64,000 nucleotides of DNA from Sphingomonas sp. (GTDB lineage Bacteria; Pseudomonadota; Alphaproteobacteria; Sphingomonadales; Sphingomonadaceae): assembly GCA_021732445.1 (NCBI GenBank), contig JAKFUZ010000023.1:51301-115300 (forward strand), written 5' to 3'. Shown piece by piece: positions 55,006-64,000 of this stretch. Both the position numbers and the translations under genes were made by a program. Numbering within the stretch: position 1 is the stretch's first letter; each line of letters opens with the position of its first letter. Under the pieces are notes generated by a model. It was not told the origin of the DNA. It saw nothing but the letters and a program-made list of their open reading frames with translations, and searched no databases.

Positions 55006-55538
55006 CCGCCGAGCGTTTTCAGCACAAAGTCGGCGCGTTCGGCCACGCTTGCCCGGGGCAGTTCGATCAGCGAATAGCCAAGGCTTGGATATGCCAGTGC
55101 GAGCCGCTCATATTCCGCAATTGCCTCCGCCATCGAGGCGCGGCGTTCGTCATCGGTTTGGTAAAGCTCCGGCCATGGTGGCGCGAGGAACACCGTGTCG
55201 GCATAGCGGTGCTTGCGCGCCACGCGGGCGGTGACCGTCTCGCCGGTTGCGTGCTCCAGCGCAACGGCCGCGTCGATCAGCCCGCGGTCGAAAAATACCC
55301 AGCCCGGCAGGCGCCTTGCCCCGGCGCGGTCGGCGAGCGCCATCTCAACCGCGCGCGCGGCAAAGCCGGCCATGTCGATCCATGGCAGCGCGGTGCCGCC
55401 CGTCACCAGTTCGTTGCGCACAATGCGGCGACCCGGCTCGGGCACGGTTGCATGGCCACGCGCGCCAAGCGCCTCGATCAGGCTTGATTTGCCGCCGCCG
55501 GAGCAGCCCGAGATAATGACGAAATTGCTCTTTTTCAT
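55002..55538 (-). CDS. AAA-family P-loop ATPase/kinase-like protein
   Basis: This 178-residue P-loop protein has a Walker [21 protein letters not shown] at the N-terminus. [20 protein letters not shown] and [20 protein letters not shown] are typical of small AAA_28-type NTPases, often annotated as ATPase or kinase. [20 protein letters not shown] holds a possible lid/base region. The substrate is unknown. It overlaps both neighbours by four bases (trhO upstream and the DoxX gene downstream), so the three are probably co-translated. Confidence 0.82.
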   Translation of the reverse strand: MKKSNFVIISGCSGGGKSSLIEALGARGHATVPEPGRRIVRNELVTGGTALPWIDMAGFAARAVEMALADRAGARRLPGWVFFDRGLIDAAVALEHATGETVTARVARKHRYADTVFLAPPWPELYQTDDERRASMAEAIAEYERLALAYPSLGYSLIELPRASVAERADFVLKTLGG

Positions 55539-56461
55539 GGCGGCGCGTCGTCCCCCGGTGCCGCCCCGATATGAGCCTCGCCCCGGCCTTGCGCCAGCAT
55601 CACCTGGCGGTGCCGCTCGGCATAGCCTGCGCGCTGTTGGGCGGAGCGGCTGCCATGGCAGGCAGGGCAGCTTATGCCCGCTTCGAACAGGGGCGAGGCC
55701 TGGTCCGCCGGCGTGAGCGGAAGGCGGCACGCGCGACACAGCGCATGGGTTCCAGGTGCCAGCCCGTGGCCGACCGCCACCCGCTCATCGAACACGAAAC
55801 ACTCACCGCGCCACCGGCTGCCTTGGGCCGGCACGTCTTCGATATATTTCAGAATGCCGCCTTGCAGGTGATAGACATTGTCCAGCCCTTGCGCCTTCAC
55901 ATAGGCGGTCGCCTTTTCACAACGGATGCCGCCGGTGCAGAACATTGCGATCTTCTTGCCGGTGAACTCGGCCCGATGCGCGTCGAACCAGGCAGGAAAG
56001 TCGCTGAAGGCCTTGGTTTTGGGGTCAATCGCACCTTCGAAACTGCCGATCCGCACTTCATAATCATTGCGGGTGTCGATGGTGACGGTGTCGGGATCGG
56101 CGATGAGCGCATTCCAGTCGGCGGGAGCGACATAGGTTCCAGCGCTTGCCAGCGGGTCGATGTCGGGCACGCCCATCGTGACGATTTCGCGCTTCAGCCG
56201 CACTTTCATCCGGTGGAACGGCATTGCCGGAGCGGTCGAAAATTTTGCCTCCAGCGCCGCGCAGTCGGGCAGCGTGCGCAACTGGGCAAGCACTGCATCA
56301 ATTGCCGCCTGCGACCCTGCAATCGTCCCGTTCACGCCTTCGCGCGCGAGCAGCAGCGTGCCGCGCACCCCGTGCTGGGTGCACAAGGCAAGGAGCGGCG
56401 CGCGGATCGCTTCGGGATCAGCAAAGCGGGCAAAGCGGTAAAGCGCAGCGATGACGACCAT
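55535..56461 (-). CDS. trhO: tRNA uridine(34) hydroxylase TrhO (YceA/rhodanese family)
   Basis: TrhO hydroxylates uridine 34 in tRNA with oxygen. The 308-residue product has an acylphosphatase-like N-terminus ([20 protein letters not shown]), then [20 protein letters not shown], and a rhodanese domain with [20 protein letters not shown] and the active Cys in [20 protein letters not shown]. Near the C-terminus [20 protein letters not shown] and CPACHG form a Cys cluster that may bind zinc. The ATG at 56461 ([10 protein letters not shown]) is chosen. Confidence 0.94.
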   Translation of the reverse strand: MVVIAALYRFARFADPEAIRAPLLALCTQHGVRGTLLLAREGVNGTIAGSQAAIDAVLAQLRTLPDCAALEAKFSTAPAMPFHRMKVRLKREIVTMGVPDIDPLASAGTYVAPADWNALIADPDTVTIDTRNDYEVRIGSFEGAIDPKTKAFSDFPAWFDAHRAEFTGKKIAMFCTGGIRCEKATAYVKAQGLDNVYHLQGGILKYIEDVPAQGSRWRGECFVFDERVAVGHGLAPGTHALCRACRLPLTPADQASPLFEAGISCPACHGSRSAQQRAGYAERHRQVMLAQGRGEAHIGAAPGDDAPP

Positions 56462-56472
56462 GCGGGGAACCC

Positions 56473-57960
56473 TTATTGCGGGAAGGCGCGTGCCCACCAT
56501 GCCTCAAAGGCGGCGCGCTCGTCAGCCGAGAGGTGCAGCCCGATTTTCGAGCGGCGGTGGAGCGCGTCGTCGGGCAAACGCGCCCATTCACGGTCGTGCA
56601 TCCAGCGCGCTTCAACTTCGGTGAAGCCATGGCCGAAATTCGCGCCCATCGCCGCCGCGTCGGCAACCCCGGCGAGCAGGTCGCCGAGCATTGTTCCATA
56701 AGCGCGTGCCATCCGGCAGGATTGCGCCCCATCCAGGAACGGCCAGCGCGCGCGGACATCAGCCAGAAAGTCTGCAAAATCGGCAATGTCACCACCGGGA
56801 AAGGCGCGCGTGCGGGTTACCCGGCGGGCGGCGATACCCATCGGCCGGGCGAGCTTGCCAACCGCCTCTTCCGCCAGGTGCCGCGCGGTGGTTATCTTGC
56901 CGCCGAACACGCTGAGCAGCGGCGCGCCATTGCTGTCAAGCTCCAGCACATAGTCGCGGGTAACCGCCTTGGCCTCGCTCGCGCCATCGTCATAAAGCGG
57001 CCGCACGCCCGACCATGTCGAGCGGACATCGGCAGAGGTCACCTGCCGCACAAAATGCCGGTTTACGGCCGCGCACAGATAGGCGATTTCGGCGTCGTCG
57101 ATCACGGCGTCTTCCGGGGCATCAACCGGCACGTCAGTCGTGCCGATTTCGGTGAATTCGCCTTCATAGGGAATGGCGAACACGATCCGCCGGTCGGGTT
57201 GTTGCAGAATATAGGCCTGATCGCCCTCAAACAGGCGCGGCACGACGATGTGGCTGCCCTTGATGAGCCGCACGCCCGACGCCGCGTTGACACCGAGCCT
57301 GCCCATCATCTGGTGGACCCATGGCCCGGCCGCGTTGACGAGCGCGCGCGCCGCAACATCGCGCCCGTCGGAAAGGGTGGCGTGCCAGCCATCACCCTGA
57401 CGCCGGGCCGACAGGAGCGCTGTCCGCACCGCGATTTCGGCGCCATTGGCCGCGGCATCCAGCGCGTTGAGCACCGTGAGCCGCGAATCATCCACCCAGG
57501 CGTCAGAATAGACGAAGCCCTTGCCGCTGCCCTTTAGCGGCGCCGTAAAGCGCGTATCGGTCTGGCGCAGCCCGCGCGACCGCGGCAGCGACATCCGGCC
57601 GCCAAGGCTGTCATAGAGAAGCAGGCCAAGCCGCACCAGCCACCATGGCCGCACCGCGTTTTCATGCGGCAGCACAAATTGGAGCGGGTAAATGATGTGC
57701 GGCGCGGCATGGATCAGCCGCTCGCGTTCGCGCAGCGCCTCCGCCACCAGCCTGAACTCATAATATTCGAGGTAGCGCAGCCCGCCATGAATGAGCTTGG
57801 TTGAGGCTGAGGAGGTCGCGCCCGCCAGATCGCCCTTGTCAACGAGCAGAACCTTCAGCCCGTTAAGCGACGCTTCGCGCGCGATGGCAGCGCCGTTTAT
57901 GCCCCCGCCGATGATGAGCAGATCATATGTCACCCCTACCCGATAGCGGTTCGCGCCCAT
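56473..57960 (-). CDS. glpD: Glycerol-3-phosphate dehydrogenase (FAD-dependent)
   Basis: GlpD oxidises glycerol-3-phosphate to dihydroxyacetone phosphate and feeds electrons to quinone, hence to the bc1 complex. The 495-residue product has the FAD site [93 protein letters not shown] and [17 protein letters not shown]. The ATG at 57960 is used; an internal GTG 27 bases later is a possible alternative. No glpK or glpF is nearby. It is divergent from rnr. Confidence 0.95.
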   Translation of the reverse strand: MGANRYRVGVTYDLLIIGGGINGAAIAREASLNGLKVLLVDKGDLAGATSSASTKLIHGGLRYLEYYEFRLVAEALRERERLIHAAPHIIYPLQFVLPHENAVRPWWLVRLGLLLYDSLGGRMSLPRSRGLRQTDTRFTAPLKGSGKGFVYSDAWVDDSRLTVLNALDAAANGAEIAVRTALLSARRQGDGWHATLSDGRDVAARALVNAAGPWVHQMMGRLGVNAASGVRLIKGSHIVVPRLFEGDQAYILQQPDRRIVFAIPYEGEFTEIGTTDVPVDAPEDAVIDDAEIAYLCAAVNRHFVRQVTSADVRSTWSGVRPLYDDGASEAKAVTRDYVLELDSNGAPLLSVFGGKITTARHLAEEAVGKLARPMGIAARRVTRTRAFPGGDIADFADFLADVRARWPFLDGAQSCRMARAYGTMLGDLLAGVADAAAMGANFGHGFTEVEARWMHDREWARLPDDALHRRSKIGLHLSADERAAFEAWWARAFPQ

Positions 57961-58019
57961 GCTCGCTACTGCCGATCTTGGTTGGTGGATGGCGCGAAAC
58001 CGCTTATCGCGTGGTCGCC

Positions 58020-60269
58020 ATGGCTCATCCCCCCAAACCGGCGCCACGCGGGCTGCCCACGCACAAGCAAGTGCTCGATTTCATCGCCGCGTCAGACGTG
58101 CCGGCCGGCAAGCGCGAGATTGCGCGTGCCTTTGGCCTGCACGGCGCCGAGAAGATCGCGCTGAAGGCGCTGCTGAGGGACATGGCCGATGAAGGGCTGA
58201 TCGATTCGGCACCGGGCCGCGCGTTCCACCAGATGGGCGGGGTGCCCAGGGTTACCGTGCTGCGCGTCGTTGATGTCGGGGACGATGGCCAGCCCTGGGG
58301 CGTGCCCGAAAGCTGGCACGCCGACACCCCGGCACCCCGGCTGCGCATCAAGGAGCGCAGCCGCAAGGGCGCGCTTGGGGTGGGCGATCGCCTCCTCGCG
58401 CGCACCGAGGAGCTTGGCAAAGGGTGGATCGCACACCCGCTGAAGTCGCTGGCGAGGGGCGAGGAGCTGATGCTCGGCGTGCTGCGCGAGGAAGGCGGCA
58501 AGCTCTGGCTGATTGGCATCGACAAAAAGGATCGCCGCGATTTTCCGGTATCTGACGCGGGTCAGGCCCAGCCGGGGGATCTGGTGCTTGCCGAAAAATC
58601 CGGCCGGCCGCCCCGGCTCACCGCGCGCGTAACCCGCGTGCTGGGAGACCCGTTTGCGCCGCGCAGCTTTTCGATGATCGCGATCCACAAGCTTGGCATT
58701 CCAACCGAGTTTTCGCCCGAAACGCTGGAGGAGGCGCCGCGCGTCGCCCGGCAGCCGCTGGGCGAGGGGCGGGAGGATTTGCGCCACATGCCCATCGTCG
58801 CCATCGACCCCGTCGACGCGCGCGACCATGACGATGCCGTTTGGGCAGCGCCCGATGACGATCCCAAAAACGAGGGCGGCTGGCGCGCACTCGTCGCCAT
58901 TGCCGATGTGAGTTTTTATGTCCGGCCCGGCACCGCGGTCGACAAGGACGCCCGGCGGCGCGGCAACAGCGTGTATTTCCCCGATCAGGTGGTACCCATG
59001 CTGCCTGAAATCCTGTCAGCGGATGTGTGTTCGCTGAAATCAGGTGAAGACCGCGCCGCGCTCGTGTGCCATTTGCAGATTGGCAAGAGCGGCACGATCA
59101 AAACCTTCCGCTTTGCGCGCGCGGTGGTGCGTATTGCCGCCAACATTGCCTATGAAGCCGCTCAGGAGGCCATCTCGCTGTCCGGAACCGGCGCGGCTGG
59201 TCCAGTGCCCGCCGACATTGTGGACAACGCCCTGACGCCCCTATGGGCGTGCTGGCGGGCGCTGGACGCTGCGCGCACAAGACGCGCGCCGCTGGAGCTC
59301 GACTTGCCCGAGCGCCGCGTGGTGCTCGACGAAAAGGGGCGGATCATGTCGGTTGCCCCGCGCGAGCGGCTCGACGCGCACCGGCTGATCGAGGAGTTCA
59401 TGATTGCGGCCAATGTCGCGGCCGCGCTGGCGCTTGAAAAGAAGAAGGCGCCGGTCATGTACCGGGTGCATGAGCCGCCCGCGCGCGAAAAGCTGGTCGC
59501 GCTCAAGGAGTATCTCAAGACCTTCGGTGTCGAGTTTGCGCTGGGGCAAGTGATTGCGCCGCGCACCTTCAACCATGTGCTGGAGCGGGTGGGGGAGAGC
59601 GATTTTCGCCCGCAGATCATGGAGCAGGTGCTCCGCACGCAGACTCAGGCCTATTATGCGCCGGGCAATCACGGCCATTTCGGGCTGGCGCTGGCGAGCT
59701 ATGCGCATTTTACGTCGCCCATCCGGCGATATGCCGATCTGGTTGTTCACCGTTCCCTTGTCGCGGCGCTCGGGCTCGGGCCCGGCGGCCTGACCGAGGA
59801 CGAAGCCGGCACCATGGAGCGTATCGGCGAGAGCATCTCGATGCTGGAGCGCCGGGCGATGGAGGCGGAGCGCGACACGATTGACCGTTATGTCGCGGCC
59901 TATCTGTCAGAAAAGGTGGGCGATGTGGTCGATGCCCGCATAACCGGCGTGCAGGCATTCGGCTTTTTTGCAACGGTTGAAGGTATTGGTGGCGATGGGC
60001 TGGTCCCCGCGCGCGACCTGGGCCGTGAATATTTTCGCTATGACGAGTCCGCTAAGGCCCTTGTCGGTGACGAAACGGGGCTGGCCTATGCGTCCGGCAT
60101 GAAGCTGCAATTGCGGCTGGCCGAGGCTAATCCGGTGTCGGGCGCGCTGCGCTTTGAACTGCCGGAAGGGGGCGGGGCCGGCGGACGGCCCCCGCACGGT
60201 GCCCCCAAACGCCAAATCAAGCACCGGGGACGCCCGTCGAATGTCCGCCACCAGGGACGCAAGCGATAG
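58020..60269 (+). CDS. rnr: Ribonuclease R
   Basis: RNase R is a processive 3'-5' exoribonuclease. The 749-residue product has an N-terminal winged helix (QVLDFIAASDVPAGKREIAR), cold-shock-like domains, the RNB catalytic domain with PIVAIDPVDARDHDDAVWAA (the DxxDAxDHDD acids), YFPDQVVPMLPEILSADVCS, and LASYAHFTSPIRRYADLVVH, then an S1 domain VGDVVDARITGVQAFGFFAT. It ends in a Gly/Arg/His-rich basic tail typical of RNase R. The ATG at 58020 lies 59 bases from the divergent glpD start. Confidence 0.96.
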   Translation: MAHPPKPAPRGLPTHKQVLDFIAASDVPAGKREIARAFGLHGAEKIALKALLRDMADEGLIDSAPGRAFHQMGGVPRVTVLRVVDVGDDGQPWGVPESWHADTPAPRLRIKERSRKGALGVGDRLLARTEELGKGWIAHPLKSLARGEELMLGVLREEGGKLWLIGIDKKDRRDFPVSDAGQAQPGDLVLAEKSGRPPRLTARVTRVLGDPFAPRSFSMIAIHKLGIPTEFSPETLEEAPRVARQPLGEGREDLRHMPIVAIDPVDARDHDDAVWAAPDDDPKNEGGWRALVAIADVSFYVRPGTAVDKDARRRGNSVYFPDQVVPMLPEILSADVCSLKSGEDRAALVCHLQIGKSGTIKTFRFARAVVRIAANIAYEAAQEAISLSGTGAAGPVPADIVDNALTPLWACWRALDAARTRRAPLELDLPERRVVLDEKGRIMSVAPRERLDAHRLIEEFMIAANVAAALALEKKKAPVMYRVHEPPAREKLVALKEYLKTFGVEFALGQVIAPRTFNHVLERVGESDFRPQIMEQVLRTQTQAYYAPGNHGHFGLALASYAHFTSPIRRYADLVVHRSLVAALGLGPGGLTEDEAGTMERIGESISMLERRAMEAERDTIDRYVAAYLSEKVGDVVDARITGVQAFGFFATVEGIGGDGLVPARDLGREYFRYDESAKALVGDETGLAYASGMKLQLRLAEANPVSGALRFELPEGGGAGGRPPHGAPKRQIKHRGRPSNVRHQGRKR

Positions 60270-60341
60270 GCATTGCGCAGGGCCGCGCCCGGTGGCAGGA
60301 AATTCCATCGGATCGAGTAGCTGGTTGAGGGGACAATCGAG

Positions 60342-60656
60342 ATGGCGACAGCGGCAGCGGCGGCACTGGGGCGGGCACGGCTGGCGCTGTTCTCGCACTT
60401 TTTTTCGCAAAATGCGGTGACGCCGGAAACCGCGATTGGGTGGACGTCGTCGCGGTTTGTCGATGCGCGGCTGTTTGCGCGCATGAAGGCGCTCGGCGTT
60501 ATCGTCGAGGCGGCGCCGGGGCGGTTCTATGTGTCGATGCCGGCATATGATACCGCGCTGCGCTCCCGGCGGTGGGGCGCGCTGCTTGCGGTGCTCGGCG
60601 CGATTCTGGTCGGCATATTAACGGCGGGCACAACCATGATGATGATGCACGCATGA
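60342..60656 (+). CDS. Small membrane-anchored protein, paralogue A
   Basis: This 104-residue protein of unknown function has a compact N-terminal helical domain (RLALFSHFFSQNAVTPETAI, FVDARLFARMKALGVIVEAA), a short strand region (PGRFYVSMPAYDTALRSRRW) and a single C-terminal membrane helix (GALLAVLGAILVGILTAGTT), ending in MMMMHA. The layout 'helices - turn - strand - Y - basic - TM' is repeated in the next gene, with which it overlaps by four bases (ATGA). A winged-helix-like cytoplasmic domain with a tail anchor is my best description. Confidence 0.7.
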   Translation: MATAAAAALGRARLALFSHFFSQNAVTPETAIGWTSSRFVDARLFARMKALGVIVEAAPGRFYVSMPAYDTALRSRRWGALLAVLGAILVGILTAGTTMMMMHA

Positions 60657-61003
60657 CGCCGCGTGGCGGCATGGTGCGCGTGTCGCGCGGCAGCACGCTG
60701 TTTGGCGCGCGGCGGCAGCGGATCGCGCAATATTTCATGGCCCACCACGCCCTTTCGGCGGCTGATGCCACGCTGTTTCGCCCCTTGTCCGACGCCGACG
60801 CCCGCGCGCTTGCGGCTATGCGCGCGAGCGGCATGGTGCGCGAGGGGCCCCGTGACCATTATTATCTCGACCTGGCAAGCTATGATGCCGCGCGCGACCA
60901 TGCCAGCCGTCAGGCCGTGCTCATTGCGCTAGCGGTGTCGGTGGGCGTGGCGATTACGCTCATGTTCTTCTATATGGACGCGGCGCGGACGCTCAAGCCG
61001 TAA
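60653..61003 (+). CDS. Small membrane-anchored protein, paralogue B
   Basis: This 116-residue protein has the same layout as the preceding gene: RRQRIAQYFMAHHALSAADA, then FRPLSDADARALAAMRASGM and VREGPRDHYYLDLASYDAAR, and a C-terminal membrane helix (AVLIALAVSVGVAITLMFFY). Alignment by eye gives about one in four identical positions with paralogue A (for example F.....A..A, ARL.A.M.A.G, YDxA.R). The start ATG overlaps the upstream stop. Its last 11 bases overlap the convergent next gene. Function unknown. Confidence 0.7.
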   Translation: MTPRGGMVRVSRGSTLFGARRQRIAQYFMAHHALSAADATLFRPLSDADARALAAMRASGMVREGPRDHYYLDLASYDAARDHASRQAVLIALAVSVGVAITLMFFYMDAARTLKP

Positions 61004-62156
61004 AGGTCAGCCCCGCCCGCTCGATGAGCCGCGTGCGCAGCGGCGCCCCCATGATGGCCCCCGGCGTCCAGATTCCGCCGGCGGCGTCTGGAACATCCTC
61101 GACCAGGCAAATCGCGGCTTCGGCAATCATTTTGCTGGTCGATCCATAACCTGGGTCGCGGTCGCCGGTCACCACGCAGTCGATCCGCTCGCCGCCCGGC
61201 ATTTCGCCAATGAACAGAATGTCATAGGAGCCGGTGTCGCGCTGTTCCTTGGTCGGGCCTTCGCCGGGCTTTGGGCCCTTGTCGCTCGCCAGCGGGTTGA
61301 TTCTGGCGATCATCTCCGCTGCTGCCTTGCCCATCTCGCCAAGCCCGGCGACCATCATCTCGTCATAGACGAAGTCGGCGCCGAATGCCTTGTCGAGCAA
61401 AAAGTTGGTGCGGTGGACGTTCTTGGTGTTGATGGGCGCCATGACAAAGGGCGCGACCCAGCTTTCGATCGTCTTGTCAAATTCGGGCAGCATGCCCTTG
61501 GGCTGGCTGGGGCCGGTAAAACCGGGTGTCAGCGCAAACGGGTTGGTCAGCAGCCCAAGCAGCATCGGGTTTTTGGCGGCGGCGGCAAGCGTTGCCTTGA
61601 GGCTGGCGGCGGTGCCGCCGGAAAAGGTGCCCTTCATGTGGCGGACCCGGCCCTTCACGCGCGGGCAGGGGTGGCCAAATTTGGCGCGTGCCGCTTCTTG
61701 CAGCGTCAGCACGCCAAGATCGAAGGGGATAGAGTCAAACCCGCAGGAAAACACGATGCGTGCGCCGGTTTCCTTCGCCTTTGCCTCGTGCGCGTCGATC
61801 ATTTGTCGCATCCATGCCGGCTCGCCGCACAGGTCGACATAGGCGGTGCCAGCCGCCGCGCAGGCCGCAACCAGATCGGAGCCGTAAAGCTGGTAGGGGC
61901 CAACAGTGGTGATGATAACGCGGGCGCGTTCGCACATGGCGGCAAGGCTCGCTGTGTCATCGGCATTGGCGGTGACGAGCGGCGTGTCGGCGGGGGCGCC
62001 GATCAGGTCGCGCACTTCGGCAAGTTTGTCGAGCGACCGGCCGGCCATAGCCCATGTCGGGTGCGGCTTGCCGGCATAGGCGCTCGCCAGATATTCTGCC
62101 ACCAGCCGCCCAGTATAGCCGGTTGCGCCGTACACGATGATGTCGAATTCGCGCAT
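60993..62156 (-). CDS. Saccharopine dehydrogenase-like NAD(P)-binding oxidoreductase
   Basis: This 387-residue protein resembles saccharopine dehydrogenase-like and trans-acting enoyl reductase-like enzymes. The N-terminal Rossmann motif is DIIVYGATGYTGRLVAEYLA. ITTVGPYQLYGSDLVAACAA with AGTAYVDLCGEPAWMRQMID is highly typical of the group, and IVFSCGFDSIPFDLGVLTLQ follows. A C-terminal GAIMGAPLRTRLIERAGLTF closes it. True lysine metabolism is unlikely, since such bacterial homologues have other roles. The ATG start is clear. Confidence 0.88.
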   Translation of the reverse strand: MREFDIIVYGATGYTGRLVAEYLASAYAGKPHPTWAMAGRSLDKLAEVRDLIGAPADTPLVTANADDTASLAAMCERARVIITTVGPYQLYGSDLVAACAAAGTAYVDLCGEPAWMRQMIDAHEAKAKETGARIVFSCGFDSIPFDLGVLTLQEAARAKFGHPCPRVKGRVRHMKGTFSGGTAASLKATLAAAAKNPMLLGLLTNPFALTPGFTGPSQPKGMLPEFDKTIESWVAPFVMAPINTKNVHRTNFLLDKAFGADFVYDEMMVAGLGEMGKAAAEMIARINPLASDKGPKPGEGPTKEQRDTGSYDILFIGEMPGGERIDCVVTGDRDPGYGSTSKMIAEAAICLVEDVPDAAGGIWTPGAIMGAPLRTRLIERAGLTFTA

Positions 62157-62180
62157 TGCCCTGTCCTTCTTGATTGGCGC

Positions 62181-64000
62181 CTAGGCCGCTTCGCTGAATT
62201 GCAGGCTGGCGAGCCGGGCGTAAAGCCCGTTTTGGCCAATGAGCGCTGCGTGGGTGCCGCTTTCGAGGATGCGGCCTTCGTCCATCACGATGATGCGCTT
62301 GGCCGCCCGGACCGTCGCCAGCCGGTGGGCGATGACGAGCGTCGTGCGTGTTGCCATCAGCCGTTCGAGCGCCTGCTGCACCAGCCGCTCGCTTTCGGCA
62401 TCAAGCGCCGAGGTTGCTTCGTCGAGCAGCAATATGGGGGCATCGCGCAGCAGCGCGCGCGCGATGGCGATCCGCTGTCGCTGCCCGCCGGAAAGCCGGG
62501 CGCCGCCCTCCCCAAGAAAGGTATCGAGCCGGTCGGGGAGTTTCGTGAGAAATTCCGCCGCGTTCGCGGCTTCAGCCGCTGCCCATAGGTCGTCGTCGCT
62601 TGCGTCCCACCGGCCATAGCGCAGATTGTCGCGCGCCGACGCGCCAAAAATCACGGTTTCCTGCGGCACCATCGCAATGCGCTTGCGGATGTCGGCGGGG
62701 TCGGCGTCGGGCAGGGCCACGCCATCGACGCGCACGGTGCCCTGCGCGGGATCGTAAAAGCGCTGGATGAGCTGGAACAGCGTGGTTTTGCCGGCGCCGG
62801 ACGGGCCAACCACGGCGACCGTCTCGCCGCGCGCTACCTCAAGCGAAAAATCGTTGAGCGCGGCCACTTCCGGGCGGGTCGGGTAGCGAAAGGTCACATG
62901 GTCGAATGCGAGCGAGCCAAGCGGCGGCTGCGGCAGCGCAACGGGGTTGGCCGGGGCCTTGATCTCCGACTCCTCGTTCAGCAGTTCGTTCAGCCGTTCC
63001 GCCGCTCCGGAGGCGCGCAGCAGGTCGCCATACACCTCGGTCAGCGCGCCGAATGCCCCTGTCACCAGCCCGGCGGTGAAGATGAATGCCGTGAGCGACC
63101 CGCCCGAAAGACGCCCGGCCGCGACATCGCTGATCGTGCCCCACAGCATTAGCGTCACCGCGCCGAACAACAGGGCGATGACGAGCGCCGTCATCACCGC
63201 GCGGATGAGAATGCGCCGTTTGGCAGCGGCAAAGCTGCGATCGACCGCACCGGCAAACCGGCCCGCCTCGCGCGCTTCCTGCCCAAAGGCCTGCACCACT
63301 TTCATTGCCGACAGCGTTTCGACGACCATGGCGCCAATATCGGCAATCCGGTCCTGGCTGGAGCGCGAATGCGTGCGCACGCGCCGCCCGAGCAGCATGA
63401 TCGGCAGCATTACCACCGGGATGCCGATCACCAGCGAAACCGCCAGCTTGGGCGCCAGCGCGAACAGCGAAATCACGCCCCCAATGCCGGTCAGCAAATT
63501 GCGCAGTGCAATCGACACGGTGGAGCCCACCGCCAGTTCAATCTGCCCGGTGTCGGACGTGAGCCGCGAGGCAACTTCTGAAGGGCGGTTTTCTTCAAAC
63601 CAGCGCGGGGCCAGCCGCAGCAGATTTTGCTGCACGGCCATGCGCACATCGGCCACCGTGCGCTCCCCGAGCCACGACACGAAGTAAAATCGAATTGCCG
63701 TCGCCACCGCCAGCACCGCCACCAGCGCGAACAGGAAGTAGAAGATCTGGTTGATATGCCCGGTGTCGCCACCGGCCCCGACGCCGCTTCCGAAGCCGCC
63801 GCTCCCAAAGCCCTTGTCGATCACCGACTTGAACGTCCACGGAATATACAGCGTTGTCGCCGACGTGACGAGCAGCGCCGCCAGTGCGATGGCCAGTTGC
63901 AGCGGATAATGCGAGGCGAACCGCCAGATCATCACCAGATTTGACAGCTTGCGGCGCGCGGGGGCGGGCGATGGCGCCGGAGCGGGCGCCGCAAGCTGTC
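62181..64000 (-). CDS. ABC exporter: fused membrane and ATPase domains (N-terminus outside window)
   Basis: This is a half-transporter of the MsbA/LmrA type. A GTG at 63935 gives 584 residues, but the frame stays open to the right edge through an Ala-Pro-rich stretch (QLAAPAPAPSPAPARRKLSN), so the true start lies beyond the window. The six-helix membrane domain begins WRFASHYPLQLAIALAALLV. The nucleotide domain has Walker A VAVVGPSGAGKTTLFQLIQR, the signature RLSGGQRQRIAIARALL, Walker B PILLLDEATSALD and H-loop VIAHRLATVR. Substrate unknown; lipid or polysaccharide export is common in this family. Confidence 0.92.
   Translation of the reverse strand, partial: QLAAPAPAPSPAPARRKLSNLVMIWRFASHYPLQLAIALAALLVTSATTLYIPWTFKSVIDKGFGSGGFGSGVGAGGDTGHINQIFYFLFALVAVLAVATAIRFYFVSWLGERTVADVRMAVQQNLLRLAPRWFEENRPSEVASRLTSDTGQIELAVGSTVSIALRNLLTGIGGVISLFALAPKLAVSLVIGIPVVMLPIMLLGRRVRTHSRSSQDRIADIGAMVVETLSAMKVVQAFGQEAREAGRFAGAVDRSFAAAKRRILIRAVMTALVIALLFGAVTLMLWGTISDVAAGRLSGGSLTAFIFTAGLVTGAFGALTEVYGDLLRASGAAERLNELLNEESEIKAPANPVALPQPPLGSLAFDHVTFRYPTRPEVAALNDFSLEVARGETVAVVGPSGAGKTTLFQLIQRFYDPAQGTVRVDGVALPDADPADIRKRIAMVPQETVIFGASARDNLRYGRWDASDDDLWAAAEAANAAEFLTKLPDRLDTFLGEGGARLSGGQRQRIAIARALLRDAPILLLDEATSALDAESERLVQQALERLMATRTTLVIAHRLATVRAAKRIIVMDEGRILESGTHAALIGQNGLYARLASLQFSEAA
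63943..64000. repeat. 15-bp perfect inverted repeat inside the ABC exporter gene
   Basis: GACAGCTTGCGGCGC (63943-63957) and its exact reverse complement (63986-64000) enclose 28 bases. It lies in the 5' coding part of the exporter gene and ends at the window edge, so it could be longer. It could form a strong mRNA hairpin. Confidence 0.7.

Noticed and set aside
1..64000. tRNA, rRNA or insertion sequence
   Set aside because: Scanning the gaps between genes by eye found no cloverleaf-like tRNA, no rRNA segment and no transposase gene; a tRNAscan run would be decisive.

Overview
The window is a chromosomal stretch of a GC-rich alphaproteobacterium, most likely a member of the Sphingomonadales. 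Directly visible support is a gcrA cell-cycle regulator gene, alphaproteobacterial gene orders (argD-argF-hslO, petA-petB-petC, ispH-thrB-rnhA) and a short 'VTPAQAGV'-type interspersed repeat. The order-level assignment is inference from gene content and style. I see no rRNA or tRNA gene, prophage, insertion sequence or CRISPR array. It is mostly dense housekeeping DNA with many ATGA/TGATG gene overlaps.

Layout. 1-10.5 kb: the 5' part of parE, gcrA, a lone ABC-2 permease, arginine synthesis (argD, argF) with the redox chaperone hslO, a secreted DUF3617-like protein, queuosine precursor genes queC-queE, a secreted hypothetical, a Met-rich repeat lipoprotein and lipB. 10.5-22.5 kb: two multipass membrane proteins, hemF-trmL, the cytochrome bc1 operon, apt, a MaoC-fold protein, a phosphodiesterase-like lipoprotein, ychF, a 2OG-oxygenase-like gene, pth and rplY. 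22.5-31.5 kb: three consecutive TraB/GumN paralogues, then glyQ-glyS-ppdK; glyS carries a sharply AT-rich, in-frame internal segment. 31.5-39.8 kb: a Tad/Flp pilus locus (cpaA-B-C-D-E, tadB, tadC) in which the motor ATPase cpaF/tadA is absent from its usual place between cpaE and tadB.

39.8-50.3 kb: a lipase-like hydrolase with a D-amino-acid dehydrogenase, a DUF1508 protein, rnhA-thrB-ispH, a lipoprotein, and a tandem glycine riboswitch in front of gcvT-gcvH-gcvPA-gcvPB. 50.3-64 kb: small membrane and methyltransferase genes, an EamA exporter, an archaeal/eukaryal-type proS, an overlapping DoxX-ATPase-trhO cluster, glpD, rnr, a tandem pair of small paralogous membrane-anchored proteins of unknown function, a saccharopine-dehydrogenase-like oxidoreductase and an ABC exporter running off the right edge.

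The most unusual items are the low-GC segment inside glyS, the Tad locus without its ATPase, the TraB/GumN triplet (one member with a 30-bp repeat that duplicates its translation start), the small paralogous pair at 60.3-61.0 kb, and several inverted repeats in leaders (rplY, gcvPA). No wholly new multigene system is clearly demonstrated; the small paralogous pair and the TraB cluster are the best candidates for unexplored biology.
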